Assembly (NCBI RefSeq): GCF_002174125.1
Contig: NZ_NEXX01000006.1
Location: forward strand, 124,001-188,000
Length of the DNA: 64,000 nt
Direction of reading: 5' to 3'
DNA from: Acinetobacter populi
GTDB lineage: Bacteria > Pseudomonadota > Gammaproteobacteria > Pseudomonadales > Moraxellaceae
How positions within the stretch are numbered: the stretch's first letter is position 1; each line of letters begins with the position of its first letter. Below the pieces are notes generated by a model that did no database searches, was not told the DNA's origin, and was given only the letters and a program-made list of their open reading frames with translations. Shown piece by piece: positions 50,382 to 60,167 of the stretch. The position numbers and the translations under genes are program-made.

Positions 50382-50395
50382 CTTAATTCTCCCAA

Positions 50396-52294
50396 TTAGA
50401 ATGTACGTGGCTTAGGTTCAATTGGATCAACAGTCAATGGTTGATAACGCACTGGCTTGTACTCTAAACGGTTGTCAGATGAATACCATAAAGTATGCTT
50501 CATCCATTCATCATCACGACGACCATAAGGATAATCTGGGTGATCTGGTGGTAACTCATAGTCTACCACTGTATGTGCACCACGACATTCTTTACGAGCA
50601 GCAGCAGAAATCAGAGTTGCTTTGGCTACTTCGTACAGATTTTCAACTTCCAATGCTTCAATACGAGCTGTATTAAATACTTTGGATTTATCTTTCAAGT
50701 GAATGTTACGGACACGCGGTTCAAGTGCAAGAATTTGTTTTACACCTTCATCAAGCAAGGCCTGTGTACGGAATACCGCTGCATGGTTTTGCACGACTTC
50801 GCGAATTGCATCCGCAACTTCCTGTGCATTTTCACCTTCAACAGTATTATCCAAATGGGTCACACGTGACAAAGTTTTTTCCAACACATCATTCGGTAAA
50901 GGTGCATAATCATCACCATGATGCTTGGTAACATAATCAATGATATGTTCACCAGCTGCTTTACCAAAGACAACCAAGTCAAGTAATGAGTTTGTACCCA
51001 GACGGTTGGCACCATGTACAGATACACAAGAACACTCACCGATTGCATAAAAGCCTTTAACCACTTTTACATAATCAGGGCAATTGCCTTCATATGAATA
51101 TTCTTTGGTTTCTTTATTATAGTGGGTGGTCAGTTGTGGATTTTCTGTCGGAACTGGCACAACAACTTGCCCATGAATATTAGTCGGAATACCACCCATT
51201 TGATAATGGATCGTTGGTACAACCGGAATAGGCTCTCTAGTGATATCCACGTTTGCGAATTTCTTGCCAATTTCAAATACTGATGGCAAACGTTTCATAA
51301 TGGTATCAGCACCCAGATGGGTCATATCCAACAGAATATAATCGCCTTTAGGTCCACAACCACGACCTTCTTTAATTTCCTGATCCATGGAACGGGATAC
51401 AAAGTCACGAGGTGCCAGATCTTTTAGTGTTGGCGCATAACGCTCCATAAATGGTTCGCCATCTTTATTACGCAGAATCGCACCTTCACCACGACAGCCT
51501 TCAGTTAATAGCACACCAGCGCCCGCGACACCTGTTGGGTGAAACTGCCAGAATTCCATATCCTGTAATGGAATACCAGCACGCGCAGCCATACCTAGAC
51601 CATCACCGGTATTGATATACGCATTGGTTGATGCACGATAAACACGCCCTGCACCACCGGTTGCAAACAAGGTTGCTTTAGCCTGGAATACTGCAATATT
51701 ACCAGTTTCCTGATCAATCGCTGTTACACCTAGTACATCACCCTCTTCATTACGAATCAGATCAAGTGCAATCCATTCCACGAAGAATTGAGTACCCATT
51801 TTTACATTGCTTTGGTATAGGGTATGCAATAAGGCATGACCAGTACGGTCAGCAGCAGCACAGGCACGCGGAACAGCCTTTTCACCATAATTTGCAGAGT
51901 GACCACCAAAAGGACGTTGGTAAATCGTACCATCCTTATTACGGTCAAATGGCATACCAAGATGTTCAAGCTCATATACAACTTTTGGTGCTTCGCGAGT
52001 CATAAACTCACAGGCATCCTGATCACTTAACCAGTCACCACCTTTTACCGTATCATAAAAGTGGTAATGCCAGTTATCTTCCTGCATATTACCAAGAGAT
52101 GCACCAATACCACCTTGTGCAGCAACGGTATGCGAACGTGTCGGGAATACTTTAGTCAATACTGCAACTTTCAAACCTGCCTGTGCAAGCTGATAAGATG
52201 CACGCATACCAGAACCACCACCACCAACGATTACAGCATCGAAAGAGAGGGTTTGAATATTTGAATAATCTTCTTTAGGAGTTATTGCACCCAT
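50396..52294 (-). CDS. sdhA: SdhA, succinate dehydrogenase flavoprotein subunit
   Basis: This 632-residue flavoprotein oxidises succinate to fumarate. FAD-binding [18 protein letters not shown] is near the N-terminus, the covalent-FAD histidine is in [11 protein letters not shown], and substrate-site blocks include [21 protein letters not shown] and the late [22 protein letters not shown]. It follows sdhD after 12 bases. Confidence 0.97.
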   Translation of the reverse strand: MGAITPKEDYSNIQTLSFDAVIVGGGGSGMRASYQLAQAGLKVAVLTKVFPTRSHTVAAQGGIGASLGNMQEDNWHYHFYDTVKGGDWLSDQDACEFMTREAPKVVYELEHLGMPFDRNKDGTIYQRPFGGHSANYGEKAVPRACAAADRTGHALLHTLYQSNVKMGTQFFVEWIALDLIRNEEGDVLGVTAIDQETGNIAVFQAKATLFATGGAGRVYRASTNAYINTGDGLGMAARAGIPLQDMEFWQFHPTGVAGAGVLLTEGCRGEGAILRNKDGEPFMERYAPTLKDLAPRDFVSRSMDQEIKEGRGCGPKGDYILLDMTHLGADTIMKRLPSVFEIGKKFANVDITREPIPVVPTIHYQMGGIPTNIHGQVVVPVPTENPQLTTHYNKETKEYSYEGNCPDYVKVVKGFYAIGECSCVSVHGANRLGTNSLLDLVVFGKAAGEHIIDYVTKHHGDDYAPLPNDVLEKTLSRVTHLDNTVEGENAQEVADAIREVVQNHAAVFRTQALLDEGVKQILALEPRVRNIHLKDKSKVFNTARIEALEVENLYEVAKATLISAAARKECRGAHTVVDYELPPDHPDYPYGRRDDEWMKHTLWYSSDNRLEYKPVRYQPLTVDPIEPKPRTF

Positions 52295-52306
52295 GATCTT
52301 TTCCTA

Positions 52307-52672
52307 TCAATTCGCCCAGAAAATCTGGATTGCCCAGATTGCATACACAAACACCGCAATAATCACTGCCGATGTTAAGACTAGGCGTAAACCTGATGCA
52401 GAGGGACCCATTTGACGAGTCGTGACATAATCTGTAAATACCTGCCACATTCCAATCCATGCATGCGCAACCAATGATAATACCGCAAGCAATGACAATA
52501 TTTTCATCGGTAAAGTCATCATAAAGCCAGACCATTGTTCATAACTAAAATCGCCATGACACAATATCCAACCAAACACAACAAAAGTATAGACAGCCAA
52601 TACGACTGCACTGACACGCTGGATAAACCAGTCGCGTGAACCCGAACCTGTTAAACCAGTTGCACTTTTCAT
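52307..52672 (-). CDS. sdhD: SdhD, succinate dehydrogenase membrane anchor
   Basis: This 121-residue hydrophobic anchor has three transmembrane helices and helps bind haem b and ubiquinone; SGSRDWFIQRVSAVVLAVYT is typical of the first part and HAWIGMWQVFTDYV carries the haem-side histidine and conserved Asp/Tyr region. The ATG at 52672 shares one base with the sdhC stop; the longer open frame to 52735 lies inside sdhC and is rejected. Confidence 0.93.
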   Translation of the reverse strand: MKSATGLTGSGSRDWFIQRVSAVVLAVYTFVVFGWILCHGDFSYEQWSGFMMTLPMKILSLLAVLSLVAHAWIGMWQVFTDYVTTRQMGPSASGLRLVLTSAVIIAVFVYAIWAIQIFWAN

Positions 52673-53073
52673 TACAGCACCACCCAGATAAATGAAGCCA
52701 CAATACCAATTGCAGCAATTGCAAAGGCAATCCATGCTGCAATGCGACCGCTATTTAATTCTTCATTAAGGCCAAGATCTGCCAGTAAGTGTTTGATACC
52801 CATCACAAGGTGAAAATATAAACCTGCAACAAATATCCACACGATAAAACGTACAAAGAAATTACCAAATACGACATTTTTGACATAATCAAAACCTTCG
52901 GGCGAAGATAATGATCGATCCAAGATCCATAAGAGAACTGGCACTAATAAGAAAACAATGACACCTGACAAACGGTGTAAAATCGATGCAATAGCCACGG
53001 GTGATTTTAAGTTTACAGCTAAAACTTGACCCATGGACAAATTGACAGGTCTGTTGCTTTTCACAGCGGGCAT
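52672..53073 (-). CDS. sdhC: SdhC, succinate dehydrogenase cytochrome b556 subunit
   Basis: This 133-residue membrane subunit has three helices; the block IASILHRLSGVIVFLLVP carries the quinone-site Ser/Arg and LYFHLVMGIKHLLADLG the haem-ligand His. N-terminal NRPVNLSMGQV is usual. It is the first gene of sdhCDAB and is divergent from gltA. Confidence 0.94.
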   Translation of the reverse strand: MPAVKSNRPVNLSMGQVLAVNLKSPVAIASILHRLSGVIVFLLVPVLLWILDRSLSSPEGFDYVKNVVFGNFFVRFIVWIFVAGLYFHLVMGIKHLLADLGLNEELNSGRIAAWIAFAIAAIGIVASFIWVVL

Positions 53074-53699
53074 CCTGTAGTAACAACTCCAAAAACAGGA
53101 GTTTATGAATTAATTCGAAGGAAAGCTGGCATTATTAGGCAAAGCTTGCCCAACTCAAATGACAGGGAATTATAAAACGCACAACATAAAAATACAAATA
53201 CGTTTGCAAAAAACTTCTTTAAAATTACTTAATTGAGAATTGTTTTCATTAAGAAATCATCAAGAAGCCCTGTTTAGATAATGTACATTAATCATTCTTA
53301 AATTTGTAACAAATAAGACTTTGGTGCAATTTATTTATATACGCTTTTAGCGATATAAAAATATCCGCGCAAAACATCAAACAATGAGATATACAAATCT
53401 TCTTACAATTGTTTGAGTGAAAATAGCATGTTTTGCAGTAAGCTTGATACGTGTTACTGATCAATAAATATGACTAGGACATTATATCATTGCCTTGGGT
53501 GGAGTGTGAGGTTTTATAATTTTTTGGCTAAATTGTACAAAAATTAGCAAACTGGCGAGTTTTTTCTGCTAAATGAGAATTGACAAAATCTCAACACTCA
53601 CTAATCTTATAGCAAATTTCAGCAGTCTGATTGATTTTAAGAAATTTCATCTTCCAAACAAATCAGATTTTACATTCACCAGGACAGGAGAGCTTTTGA
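53074..53699. promoter_or_regulatory. Divergent control region of sdhCDAB and gltA, with Fur-box-like site
   Basis: This stretch of 626 AT-rich bases holds both promoters. GAGAATTGTTTTCATTAAG at 53235-53253 matches the 19-bp Fur consensus at about 12 positions and lies some 160 bases upstream of sdhC. TTGACA at 53580-53585 with TAATCT 16 bases later is a possible gltA -35/-10 pair. Iron control of sdh is known in other proteobacteria, mostly via small RNAs; here it is an inference. Confidence 0.4.
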
Positions 53700-54974
53700 A
53701 TGTCTGAAACAACTGGTAAAAAAGCCGTTTTAGAACTTGATGGCAAAAGAATTGAACTTCCAATTTACAGCGGCACATTAGGTCCAGATGTAATTGATGT
53801 TGGCAGTGTATTAAAAGAAGGTCACTTTACTTTTGATCCTGGATTTATGTCTACCGCAGCTTGCGAGTCAAAAATCACATTTATCGATGGTGACAAAGGC
53901 ATTCTGTTACACCGTGGTTACCCGATTGACCAACTTGCCACACAGACTGATTATTTAGAAACCTGTTATTTATTATTAAATGGCGAATTACCAACTGCTG
54001 AACAAAAACAAGATTTTGACGCAAAAGTTCGTAAACACACCATGGTTCACGATCAAGTTAGCCGTTTTTTCAATGGCTTCCGTCGTGATGCACACCCTAT
54101 GGCAATCTTGGTTGGTGTAGTCGGTGCATTATCTGCGTTCTATCACAACAATCTCGATATCGAAGATGTTGATCATCGTGAAATTACAGCAATCCGTTTG
54201 ATTGCAAAAATTCCTACATTGGCAGCTTGGAGCTACAAATATACTGTAGGCCAACCGTTCATGTATCCACGTAACGATTTAAATTACGCGGAAAACTTCC
54301 TGTACATGATGTTTGCAACGCCTGCGGACAAAGACTACAAAGTAAATCCTGTGCTTGCCAAAGCAATGGATCGTATCTTTACCCTGCATGCTGATCATGA
54401 ACAAAATGCATCAACATCAACTGTACGTCTGGCAGGTTCTACCGGTGCAAATCCATATGCCTGTATCGCAGCAGGTATCGCAGCACTTTGGGGACCAGCG
54501 CACGGTGGTGCAAACGAAGCAGTACTTAAAATGCTTGATGAAATTGGTAGCGTAGAAAATGTTGCCGAGTTCATGGAAAAAGTAAAACGTAAAGAAGTTA
54601 AACTCATGGGCTTTGGCCACCGTGTGTACAAAAACTTCGATCCACGTGCAAAAGTCATGAAGCAAACCTGTGATGAAGTTCTGGAAGCATTGGGCATCAA
54701 TGATCCACAACTTGCATTGGCAATGGAACTTGAACGTATTGCATTATCAGATGAATATTTCATCAAACGTAACTTGTATCCAAACGTTGACTTCTACTCT
54801 GGTATCATCCTGAAAGCAGTTGGTATTCCAACAGAAATGTTTACAGTGATCTTTGCGCTTGCACGTACTGTTGGCTGGATCAGTCACTGGTTAGAAATGC
54901 ATTCTGCACCATATAAGATTGGTCGTCCGCGCCAGCTTTATACTGGTCACACCAAACGTGATATTGAGCGTTAA
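53700..54974 (+). CDS. gltA: GltA, citrate synthase (type II)
   Basis: This 424-residue citrate synthase condenses oxaloacetate with acetyl-CoA. The start [15 protein letters not shown] with the short N-terminal domain marks the hexameric, NADH-sensitive type II form of Gram-negative bacteria. Catalytic His/Asp regions are in [56 protein letters not shown] and the late FYSGIIL block. A GGAGAG site precedes the ATG. It is divergent from sdh and followed by structured 3' sequence. Confidence 0.97.
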   Translation: MSETTGKKAVLELDGKRIELPIYSGTLGPDVIDVGSVLKEGHFTFDPGFMSTAACESKITFIDGDKGILLHRGYPIDQLATQTDYLETCYLLLNGELPTAEQKQDFDAKVRKHTMVHDQVSRFFNGFRRDAHPMAILVGVVGALSAFYHNNLDIEDVDHREITAIRLIAKIPTLAAWSYKYTVGQPFMYPRNDLNYAENFLYMMFATPADKDYKVNPVLAKAMDRIFTLHADHEQNASTSTVRLAGSTGANPYACIAAGIAALWGPAHGGANEAVLKMLDEIGSVENVAEFMEKVKRKEVKLMGFGHRVYKNFDPRAKVMKQTCDEVLEALGINDPQLALAMELERIALSDEYFIKRNLYPNVDFYSGIILKAVGIPTEMFTVIFALARTVGWISHWLEMHSAPYKIGRPRQLYTGHTKRDIER

Positions 54975-54992
54975 TTCCCAGAAAATCTAGAA

Positions 54993-55118
54993 GATATTGT
55001 ACCGAACGAATCAGTACAATATCAGATGATTACAGGCTTGTTTTGCACAATGGTACGTCACAGCTTTTTACCATAAAAAGTCAAAAATCGTATCCAAACT
55101 GCAAAACAAGCTTTTTTT
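54993..55118 (+). terminator. Structured 3' region and terminator of gltA
   Basis: First a perfect 10-bp stem GATATTGTAC / GTACAATATC (54993-55023), then a long hairpin GCTTGTTTTGCA (55036-55047) / TGCAAAACAAGC (55100-55111) directly followed by seven T. The 52-base loop of the second contains CTTTTTA-CCA-TAAAAAG and TGGTA / TACCA pairings. This is more structure than a simple terminator needs. Confidence 0.8.
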
Positions 55119-55222
55119 AGGCCCTTAAATCCCCAAAATTTGAATATTAGCCATTCTTGATCAAGTCTTTATGTATTAAACAGCATCAAATCGAATTTTT
55201 ATTTTCAATTAAGAAGTTTGTA

Positions 55223-55672
55223 ATGTTAAAAAAAATAATTTTTATCAATATCAGTTTACTTGCCCAATCTATATGGGCATTAGAATCCGACTTTAAACAA
55301 TCAATCTATTTTCAAGCCAATCAATCTCAATTCAATCATTATCAAGCAACATTTAGCGCAAGTGGTGATATTAAAATCTCACAAGGCACGATATTAATTC
55401 AGGCATCTAGTGCAAATGGTTCACTTCGAGATGGAATGCCTTATCAAATAACACTTAAAGGCAATCCAGTAAAGTTCCAACAACAACTGGATAACGGCAT
55501 GGTCTATGGAACAGCCAATACTATTTTATATAATTCCACCTCATCCGAGATTTCATTAAAAGGTAATGCACAGATCAAACAACAAGGCGCACATTTATCC
55601 GGCGAAACCCTGCGATATAATTTGACATTAGGTGATGTAGAAGCCAAGGGTTCTGCGACCAAGCGGGTGTAA
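55223..55672 (+). CDS. LptA/OstA-like periplasmic protein, possibly truncated
   Basis: This 149-residue protein has a Sec signal peptide (ending AQSIWA before LESD) and an OstA/LptA beta-jellyroll domain (ANQSQFNHYQATFSASGDIKISQG then GNPVKFQQ, ISLKGNAQIKQQGAHLSGETLRYNL), the fold that carries LPS across the periplasm. The ATG at 55223 has AAGAAG upstream. Right after the stop TAA (55670-55672) the same frame stays open for 26 codons to a second stop at 55751-55753 and encodes IIIPPQKD-type sequence, which looks like the normal LptA tail after RV. A single change (Lys codon to TAA) would explain it. No lptB, lptC or kdsC is adjacent. Confidence 0.72.
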   Translation: MLKKIIFINISLLAQSIWALESDFKQSIYFQANQSQFNHYQATFSASGDIKISQGTILIQASSANGSLRDGMPYQITLKGNPVKFQQQLDNGMVYGTANTILYNSTSSEISLKGNAQIKQQGAHLSGETLRYNLTLGDVEAKGSATKRV

Positions 55673-55764
55673 ATCATCATTCCACCGCAAAAAGATTTAA
55701 AAATTAAAAAACTTGAATCTAGTGAAATACCATCATTAAGACCAACTGATTAATCACAAATTGT

Positions 55765-56262
55765 TTAGATCACTTCGCTTGAAGTTTTCATTGTTGGTTT
55801 TAAAAAAGGAATACAGGCTTTTAAATCATCACAATTCTGCCCTGTTCTGGATTTTAAAAAATAATCCTGTACCATCTGTGCCTGTTGCTCAATACCGTAA
55901 TGTAAAAACGATTTACCAGCCTGAATCGCATATTGATAACGTCGATCAAAGAGTGCTTTTTTAACCACAGCGATGCCTTGCTGTAATTGCCAGACATGTA
56001 CCAATTCATGAATCAACCAGGATTGCAAAGCAATACTTTCCTGCGAAAAGTCAGCTCGCCAGTCTTTTTGATGAAAATAAATATTGCCATTGGGACTCAC
56101 CGCATAATGCTGTAATACCAGCCGATGGGCGACAATATGAATATTTTCCAGTTTTAGCTGCGTCCCAAAAACAGAATATGCCAGCTCTTTTTCGCTTGTG
56201 GTCAGTGTTCTTTTCTTTAAAACCAAGAACGAGGAGATGGATTTAGAACCAATACGCAGCAT
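55765..56262 (-). CDS. Small HExxH zinc-metalloprotease-like protein (vgr-related / DUF4157-like)
   Basis: This 165-residue protein has the zinc motif SWLIHELVHVWQLQQG (His-Glu-Leu-Val-His near residues 84-88) and a downstream EQQAQMVQDYF segment that could supply the third ligand. It resembles proteins annotated as vgr-related or DUF4157-like, often near secretion or toxin loci, but no such genes are nearby here. No signal peptide is visible. It is convergent with the LptA-like gene. Confidence 0.65.
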   Translation of the reverse strand: MLRIGSKSISSFLVLKKRTLTTSEKELAYSVFGTQLKLENIHIVAHRLVLQHYAVSPNGNIYFHQKDWRADFSQESIALQSWLIHELVHVWQLQQGIAVVKKALFDRRYQYAIQAGKSFLHYGIEQQAQMVQDYFLKSRTGQNCDDLKACIPFLKPTMKTSSEVI

Positions 56263-56526
56263 ATCTACTCACATTTGCATAGAATCGGTGTAAATAAACA
56301 AAAAGTTATCTAAAATACTATGTTTTCTTTACAATTTTAAAATACAATAGCCAAGATTTAAATTCTCAACCAGAATCACGACGATTGGTATGCTATTTTA
56401 GTGTGATACACAGCGATACCAATGGACTAATGTATATTTTATTATGATGGTTGTCGTCAATATAAAAGCATAATAGTTGACCTCAACAGCATCATAAAAT
56501 CCCTAAAAAACAGGAAAATCATTCAA

Positions 56527-58152
56527 ATGCGTAATTTTAAAATTGCCCTAGCACAATACTCTCCTTCTATTGGCAACATTGCATTAAATGCAAAAAAAAT
56601 GTTGGAACAGGCACAACAAGCCCAACAACAAGGTGCAGATATTGTCGTATTTCCAGAACTTGCCTTGATCGGTTATCCACCAGAAGATCTATTATTGCGT
56701 CCAAGTTTACTTAAACGTACCCAACAGGGCTTAAGCACGCTGCAACAAATCAAAGATATTATTGTGGTGGCTGGCTATGTACATATTGATGATGCAGGTC
56801 AGCGTTATAACTCTGCTGCACTGATTAAAAATGGTGAAATACTGGGGGTTTACCACAAACAAAATCTGCCCAACTATAGTGTATTTGATGAAAAACGCTA
56901 TTTTACCCCGGGGCAACAACATCTGATTTTTGAACATGCTGGTCATAAATTCGGTATTTTAATTTGTGAAGACATCTGGATTGAACAAAATACCCAACAA
57001 CTCACCAAATTGGGTGTAGAAACCATTCTGGTACTCAATGCCTCACCTTATGAAGCAGGTAAACCACAAACGCGTCAAAATCTGGTCAGCAAACTCAGCA
57101 AAACCTATAACGTGCGTATTGTCTATGTCAATCAGGTCGGTGGACAAGATGATTTAATCTTTGATGGTGCTTCGACTGTGACCAATATTAACGGTGAAAT
57201 TGCCGCACGCGCCAAACTCACTGACGAACAATTACTATTGATTGAATATAATGCCGAAGCAAAAGCCTATCTGGTACAGGAAAAACCACCTGCACTAGAC
57301 ACTATTCCTGAAATTTATCAACTTCTGGTGATGTCAGTTCGGGATTATGTCAACCATTCTGGTTTCCCCGGTGTGATTCTAGGCTTGTCTGGCGGGATTG
57401 ACTCTGCCCTGACCTTAGCTATTGCAGTGGATGCTTTGGGTGCAAATCGTGTACAGGCTGTGATGATGCCTTATACCTATACAGCACAAATCAGTGTGGA
57501 AGATGCCGCAGCGCAGGCAAAACGTCTAGGGATCACCTTTGGTATTGCGGAAATCAATCCAATCGTCAATGGCTTTATGCAAACCCTATATCCATTCTTC
57601 GGCGATGGTCCAGCAGATGCAACAGAAGAAAATCTTCAGGCGCGTTCTCGTGGCACATTGTTGATGGCTCTCTCCAACAAGTTTGGTAATCTGGTGCTTT
57701 CAACTGGTAACAAATCCGAATTGGCAGTGGGTTACTGTACCTTATATGGCGATATGGTCGGTGGTTTTGCACCACTTAAGGATGTCTATAAAACCATCGT
57801 CTTTGAATTGGCAAAATATCGTAACTCCATTGAGAAAACACCTGTCATTCCAGAACGTGTGATTACCCGTCCACCATCAGCCGAACTGCGCCCAGATCAA
57901 AAAGATCAGGATTCACTGCCATCCTATGACATTCTCGATGCAATTTTATATATGTACATTGAAGAAGATTTAAGCCAAGATAGTATTATCGAAAAAGGTT
58001 TTGATGCAGAAGTCGTGAAAAAAGTCATTCACCTTGTCGATAGAAACGAATATAAACGCCGTCAGGGTGCGATTGGTCCACGTATCAGCTCTAGAGCATT
58101 TGGTCGCGAACGTCGCTATCCGATCGTCAATGGATGGAATGCTGGTGCCTGA
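56527..58152 (+). CDS. nadE: NadE, glutamine-dependent NAD synthetase
   Basis: This 541-residue enzyme makes NAD+ from deamido-NAD+, ATP and glutamine. The N-terminal nitrilase-type amidase domain (about 1-250) shows Glu in VVFPELALIGYPPEDLL, Lys in YHKQNLPNY and the nucleophile Cys in GILICEDIWIE. The C-terminal synthetase domain has the P-loop LGLSGGIDSALTLAIA and LSTGNKSELAVGYCTLYGDM. An AGGAAA site precedes the ATG. The last 14 bases overlap the next gene. Confidence 0.96.
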   Translation: MRNFKIALAQYSPSIGNIALNAKKMLEQAQQAQQQGADIVVFPELALIGYPPEDLLLRPSLLKRTQQGLSTLQQIKDIIVVAGYVHIDDAGQRYNSAALIKNGEILGVYHKQNLPNYSVFDEKRYFTPGQQHLIFEHAGHKFGILICEDIWIEQNTQQLTKLGVETILVLNASPYEAGKPQTRQNLVSKLSKTYNVRIVYVNQVGGQDDLIFDGASTVTNINGEIAARAKLTDEQLLLIEYNAEAKAYLVQEKPPALDTIPEIYQLLVMSVRDYVNHSGFPGVILGLSGGIDSALTLAIAVDALGANRVQAVMMPYTYTAQISVEDAAAQAKRLGITFGIAEINPIVNGFMQTLYPFFGDGPADATEENLQARSRGTLLMALSNKFGNLVLSTGNKSELAVGYCTLYGDMVGGFAPLKDVYKTIVFELAKYRNSIEKTPVIPERVITRPPSAELRPDQKDQDSLPSYDILDAILYMYIEEDLSQDSIIEKGFDAEVVKKVIHLVDRNEYKRRQGAIGPRISSRAFGRERRYPIVNGWNAGA

Positions 58153-59167
58153 AAAAAAATCTGCTCAACTGGCAGAACAACTTTATAAGCTACAAAAGGC
58201 TTATCTTAAAAACATGCTGCTTGGTGAGAAATCCCAGCAGCATCAAGAACAATTTATCGAGCATATTTTTAAAATCGCAGACCAGATTACTTTGAATCAG
58301 ATCATTGATTTACAACAGCTTACTGGTGTGGTACAGGAGCAAGTATTTAAAATCAATCTTGCTCCACCACTGCTCAGTGTCATTGGTGAAATGACCCAGA
58401 ACCAGCATCAACAGTTGATAAATAATCATGCCCCATTAAAAAGCGTTATTTCTGATCAACAGATTGAACATTGGATTCGCAAAATCCTCGAACTAGAAAA
58501 CGTATTCAATTACATCAAAACGTATATTGAACAAACACCACAAATTCGTATTTTATGCGCTTACTGGATTCATCAGAATATTGCCAGATTTACACCTGAA
58601 CCAATCCATACACTTTCAGATAAAACCAGAGCAAAACTGCCACCGCGTATTCAACAATTTATCCAGCTACAACAACAAAAACTAGAAGAAAAACTTGAGG
58701 AAAAAACTGCACAATTATTTCAGCAGCAGTTATTGTTTTTATTCAGTCTGGAACAGGAGGAATACCTTGCACTGGCATTAAGCCTTTGGGACAATCTAAA
58801 GCAAAAGCCCATTTCTGAATTTGCCTCAAAAATTTCACCGCTAGATACCGAAGAAATTTTTATTCTCGCTTATGAGTTCTGGAAAGACTATCGACATAAC
58901 AGCGGCGTACAAGACATGATTCGTCGTAGTATCCAGTATTTTTACCACACCTTTGAAAATGAATCCTTATTCTATTTATTTGAATCAACAGGTTTAAAAG
59001 TGAGTGATATTCAAATTGAGGCCCAGCGTTTTGCACCCTCAATTTTACGCCGTCTGGATCAACTGGATTTACTCGATCAATTTATTGACTTAATCATCGC
59101 ACCTTTCTTTCAACAGCAGACTACGCTCGATCAAATCGCGTCTTTTCTGGATAATCAGGCTGAATAG
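58139..59167 (+). CDS. Helical hypothetical protein coupled to nadE
   Basis: I do not recognise this 342-residue protein. It is helix-rich and Gln/Leu/Ile/Glu-rich, with no signal peptide or transmembrane helix; a heptad-like stretch (about residues 175-200, QQQKLEEKLEEKTAQLFQ) may be a coiled coil. The ATG at 58139 lies inside the end of nadE behind GGATGGA, so translation is probably coupled; the frame is open further upstream inside nadE, but that part is a shadow of nadE. A role linked to NAD synthesis cannot be claimed. Confidence 0.65.
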   Translation: MLVPEKKSAQLAEQLYKLQKAYLKNMLLGEKSQQHQEQFIEHIFKIADQITLNQIIDLQQLTGVVQEQVFKINLAPPLLSVIGEMTQNQHQQLINNHAPLKSVISDQQIEHWIRKILELENVFNYIKTYIEQTPQIRILCAYWIHQNIARFTPEPIHTLSDKTRAKLPPRIQQFIQLQQQKLEEKLEEKTAQLFQQQLLFLFSLEQEEYLALALSLWDNLKQKPISEFASKISPLDTEEIFILAYEFWKDYRHNSGVQDMIRRSIQYFYHTFENESLFYLFESTGLKVSDIQIEAQRFAPSILRRLDQLDLLDQFIDLIIAPFFQQQTTLDQIASFLDNQAE

Positions 59168-59219
59168 TACTTTTACAGGATCGCTTTGATAAGAAAGGAT
59201 TTTTAACACACAAAAAAAG

Positions 59220-59243
59220 AGGCCATACTGGGATGTATGGCCT
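59220..59243 (-). terminator. Terminator of the tRNA-Met gene
   Basis: The perfect 9-bp stem AGGCCATAC / GTATGGCCT is followed on the minus strand by TCTTTTTTTG. Confidence 0.88.
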
Positions 59244-59250
59244 ATAAAAA

Positions 59251-59327
59251 TGGTGGCTATGACTGGACTTGAACCTGTGACCCCAGCATTATGAGTGCTG
59301 TGCTCTAACCAACTGAGCTACATAGCC
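59251..59327 (-). tRNA. tRNA-Met (elongator, anticodon CAT)
   Basis: The minus strand folds as a full cloverleaf: acceptor GGCTATG / CATAGCC, D-arm GCTC-AGTTGGTTA-GAGC, anticodon stem CAGCA / TGCTG with loop CTCATAA (anticodon CAT), T-arm with TTCAAGT, and encoded CCA. The first base pair G-C and the D-arm match elongator rather than initiator tRNA-Met. One A-A mismatch lies in the T-stem. Confidence 0.96.
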
Positions 59328-59528
59328 GTAAACTGTGCGAGCATTATATATTTTCAAAGCAGCACGTCAAGTCTTTATCTCCCAACTGTTTATTCTGCGT
59401 TCAATTTTTATATTTTCCATCTGATCAGCTGGCTAGAATTGCTTTTTTATCATTCTCAACATAAAAGTAATTGACCGATCACAGCCTAAGCCGTTAAGGT
59501 TATTGATTATTTATGATGATATTTGACT

Positions 59529-60149
59529 ATGCTCGGTTTACCTTTTAATCATACCATCGCCATTATAATCATTACCGTCGTAGTGTCACTGTTGGCATTT
59601 AATCAACCAAAATTGATGAATCGTCTCATTTTCTGGGGACCTGCAATTGGTCGTGGTCAGTATGATCGTTTTATTACCTATGGCTTTGTTCATGCAGATG
59701 GCTTTCATTTGCTATTTAACATGATTACGCTATTCTTTTTTGGTAGTTTTATCGAACAATTTTATCGTCAATATGCCTTTGATATGGGCTTTGCCCTGTT
59801 TTATCTGGGTGGCTTGATTGTTTCTATTTTACCTACCTATTTTAAGCATAAAAATGATGTCAATTATTTTAGCCTAGGTGCATCAGGTGCGGTATCTGCC
59901 ATTTTATTTGCCTTTATTCTGTTTCGGCCATGGAATATTATTTACGTGTTTTTTATTCCAGTACCTGCCATTATTTTTGCTGTGCTCTATGTGGCATATA
60001 GTATCTGGGCCGAAAGACGGGGACAGTCCGGCATTAATCATGGCGCGCATTTATGGGGTGCAGCTTATGGTATCATCGTTACCATTGCCCTACAGCCGCA
60101 GGTTTTATCGATCTTTCTCTATCAGTTGACCAATCCTGGCTTTAAATAG
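59529..60149 (+). CDS. Rhomboid-family intramembrane serine protease
   Basis: This roughly 206-residue membrane protein has six hydrophobic helices. The serine of the catalytic dyad is in YFSLGASGAVSAI (GASG), the histidine in GINHGAHLWGAAYG, and the early FVHADGFHLLFNMITLFFFG block is the rhomboid WR/HxxxN region. It cleaves substrates inside the membrane; targets are unknown. The start is uncertain (TTG at 59523 and ATG at 59529), with no strong ribosome site. It is 18 bases upstream of exoX. Confidence 0.85.
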   Translation: MLGLPFNHTIAIIIITVVVSLLAFNQPKLMNRLIFWGPAIGRGQYDRFITYGFVHADGFHLLFNMITLFFFGSFIEQFYRQYAFDMGFALFYLGGLIVSILPTYFKHKNDVNYFSLGASGAVSAILFAFILFRPWNIIYVFFIPVPAIIFAVLYVAYSIWAERRGQSGINHGAHLWGAAYGIIVTIALQPQVLSIFLYQLTNPGFK

Positions 60150-60167
60150 TCTATTAGGTAATCCATT

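Noticed and set aside
59251-59327. A-A mismatch in the T-stem of tRNA-Met
   Set aside because: As I recall it, E. coli elongator tRNA-Met also has a mismatch at this pair, so it is not evidence of a defective tRNA.
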